Assembly: GCA_004524425.1 (NCBI GenBank)
Contig: SDNN01000020.1
Coordinates: forward strand, 1 to 23,511
DNA length: 23,511 nt
Reading direction: 5' to 3'
Origin: Promethearchaeota archaeon
GTDB lineage: Archaea; Asgardarchaeota; Lokiarchaeia; Sigynarchaeales; SOKP01
How positions within the stretch are numbered: the first letter of the stretch is position 1; the number at the start of each line of letters is the position of its first letter. Shown piece by piece: positions 22,801 to 23,511 of the stretch. The position numbers and the translations under genes are program-made. The notes beneath the pieces were generated by a model. It saw nothing but the letters and a program-made list of their open reading frames with translations, had not been told where the DNA came from and did not search any database.

Positions 22801-23511
22801 TTATGATAATCTAATTTGCTCAAATCTCTCCAAGATAAGATCTGATATTGATGAAACTGGTTCAAGATTGCATTTCCAATTTGAAAACTCGGGAAATGAT
22901 CCTGGATCAACAACGTATAATTTATTAGATACACTTTCCTTGACCATATCTAAATGTCCGAAGAGCAAATCATTTTTTTTCATCCACTTAAGAACAATCT
23001 TTTCTATATCTGGAGTTAATTTAACATTCTTGACTGGGGAATGTTCATCCTTCAGTGGTTGTTTTTCATAACAGCATATTTTATCTCCTATAAAATAAAT
23101 TAAATAATGCGTTCCTTCTATAAACTTTTCTAAATATATCAATTCATTTTTAAATGATTCAAGATCATTGGGAGTGTTAATCATGCTAATTCCTTTACTT
23201 CCAGACCCCATGATTTGCTTTTTAATTAAAGGAAATTCTGATTGATTTAATTTATCTTCTAAAGTATTTGCCTTTCCCATGAAATAAGGTGGAGTCACTA
23301 TATTGGCTTTTCTTAATAATTCGTGTGCTTCTATTCTATTCTTGATCTTATAGCTTAGTTCTGGTGATGGTATAACGGGGATGCCATTTGATTCTATGTA
23401 ATGACCAGCATAAAGATAAAATAATTGTTTAGATTTTAAAATAAATAAATCATAGTCGAGAAGATGATCATCTATGCATAGTTCCTTCGTGGTATGAATG
23501 ATGACTTCATG
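22801..23511 (-). CDS. ATP-grasp protein, N-terminal end beyond the window
   Basis: The standard start GTG at 23298 gives 165 residues, but the frame is open to the window edge, and the added 71 residues are clearly coding: YDLFILKSKQLFYLYAGHYI, then GIPVIPSPELSYKIKNRIEA. This is the pre-grasp region of a RimK/LysX-like ATP-grasp enzyme, with a conserved change to a loop PLIKKQIMGSGSKGISM that holds ATP phosphates. EKFIEGTHYLIYFIGDKI and GHLDMVKE...LYVVDPGSFPEFSNW supply the strands and the metal-binding acidic residues. Such enzymes join a carboxylate to an amine or phosphorylate an inositol phosphate. The target is unknown. The C terminus is complete, and the missing part is at the upstream end. 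It lies just upstream of the HAD-like gene. Confidence 0.82.
   Translation of the reverse strand, partial: HEVIIHTTKELCIDDHLLDYDLFILKSKQLFYLYAGHYIESNGIPVIPSPELSYKIKNRIEAHELLRKANIVTPPYFMGKANTLEDKLNQSEFPLIKKQIMGSGSKGISMINTPNDLESFKNELIYLEKFIEGTHYLIYFIGDKICCYEKQPLKDEHSPVKNVKLTPDIEKIVLKWMKKNDLLFGHLDMVKESVSNKLYVVDPGSFPEFSNWKCNLEPVSSISDLILERFEQIRLS

Overview
The window looks like a piece of an Asgard archaeal chromosome, most probably from the Lokiarchaeia. The archaeal assignment is firm: there is a 20S proteasome beta subunit of archaeal type, a tRNA-Leu gene interrupted by an intron-sized insert, GGTGA-type Shine-Dalgarno sites, TATA-like boxes and poly-T transcription ends. The Asgard assignment is an inference from small longin-like proteins, a coiled-coil/winged-helix protein, an SDS22-type leucine-rich-repeat protein, a GIFT-like domain protein and non-pyrrolysine MttB homologues in one low-GC stretch. 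No rRNA, transposase, CRISPR array or phage gene is visible.

Layout. 1-384 is the C-terminal end of a galactokinase-type GHMP kinase. 493-1637 is a 2TM-domain membrane protein followed closely by a PadR regulator with a zinc ribbon. 1664-3142 (minus) is an unrecognised protein with a duplicated four-cysteine module. 3335-4027 (minus) is a longin-like protein whose reading frame has no ATG, GTG or TTG at its beginning. 4181-4328 (minus) is tRNA-Leu(UAA) with about 63 extra nucleotides in the D-loop. 4557-4934 is a small longin-like protein. 5041-6051 (minus) is a coiled-coil protein with a C-terminal winged helix. 6363-6812 is an O6-alkylguanine-DNA alkyltransferase, and 6828-7856 (minus) a metallo-beta-lactamase-fold protein of the dihydropterin type.

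7992-14782 is the metabolic centre of the window: a GPH-type cation symporter, a Cys/Met-metabolism PLP enzyme, two full-length MttB-superfamily methyltransferases and, between them, their corrinoid protein. The likely job is import of a small methylated compound and transfer of its methyl group to a B12 protein. The methylcorrinoid:pterin methyltransferase and the corrinoid activator are not in the window. The neighbouring pterin-type MBL protein would fit a tetrahydromethanopterin-dependent methyl branch, but that link is inferred.

14837-21704 holds an LRR protein, a small cysteine-rich protein, proteasome beta, a GIFT-like protein with a radical SAM enzyme 17 bases downstream, a fusion of a helix-hairpin-helix domain to an SlyD-type FKBP prolyl isomerase, and a membrane-anchored CotH-family kinase. 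21753-23511 (minus) holds a HAD-like protein with a very lysine-rich tail and an ATP-grasp protein that runs off the window. The points most worth a second look are the probable AUU start, the D-loop insert in tRNA-Leu, the twin MttB/corrinoid locus with a PLP lyase, the HhH-FKBP fusion, the GIFT-like/radical SAM pair and the duplicated cysteine module.
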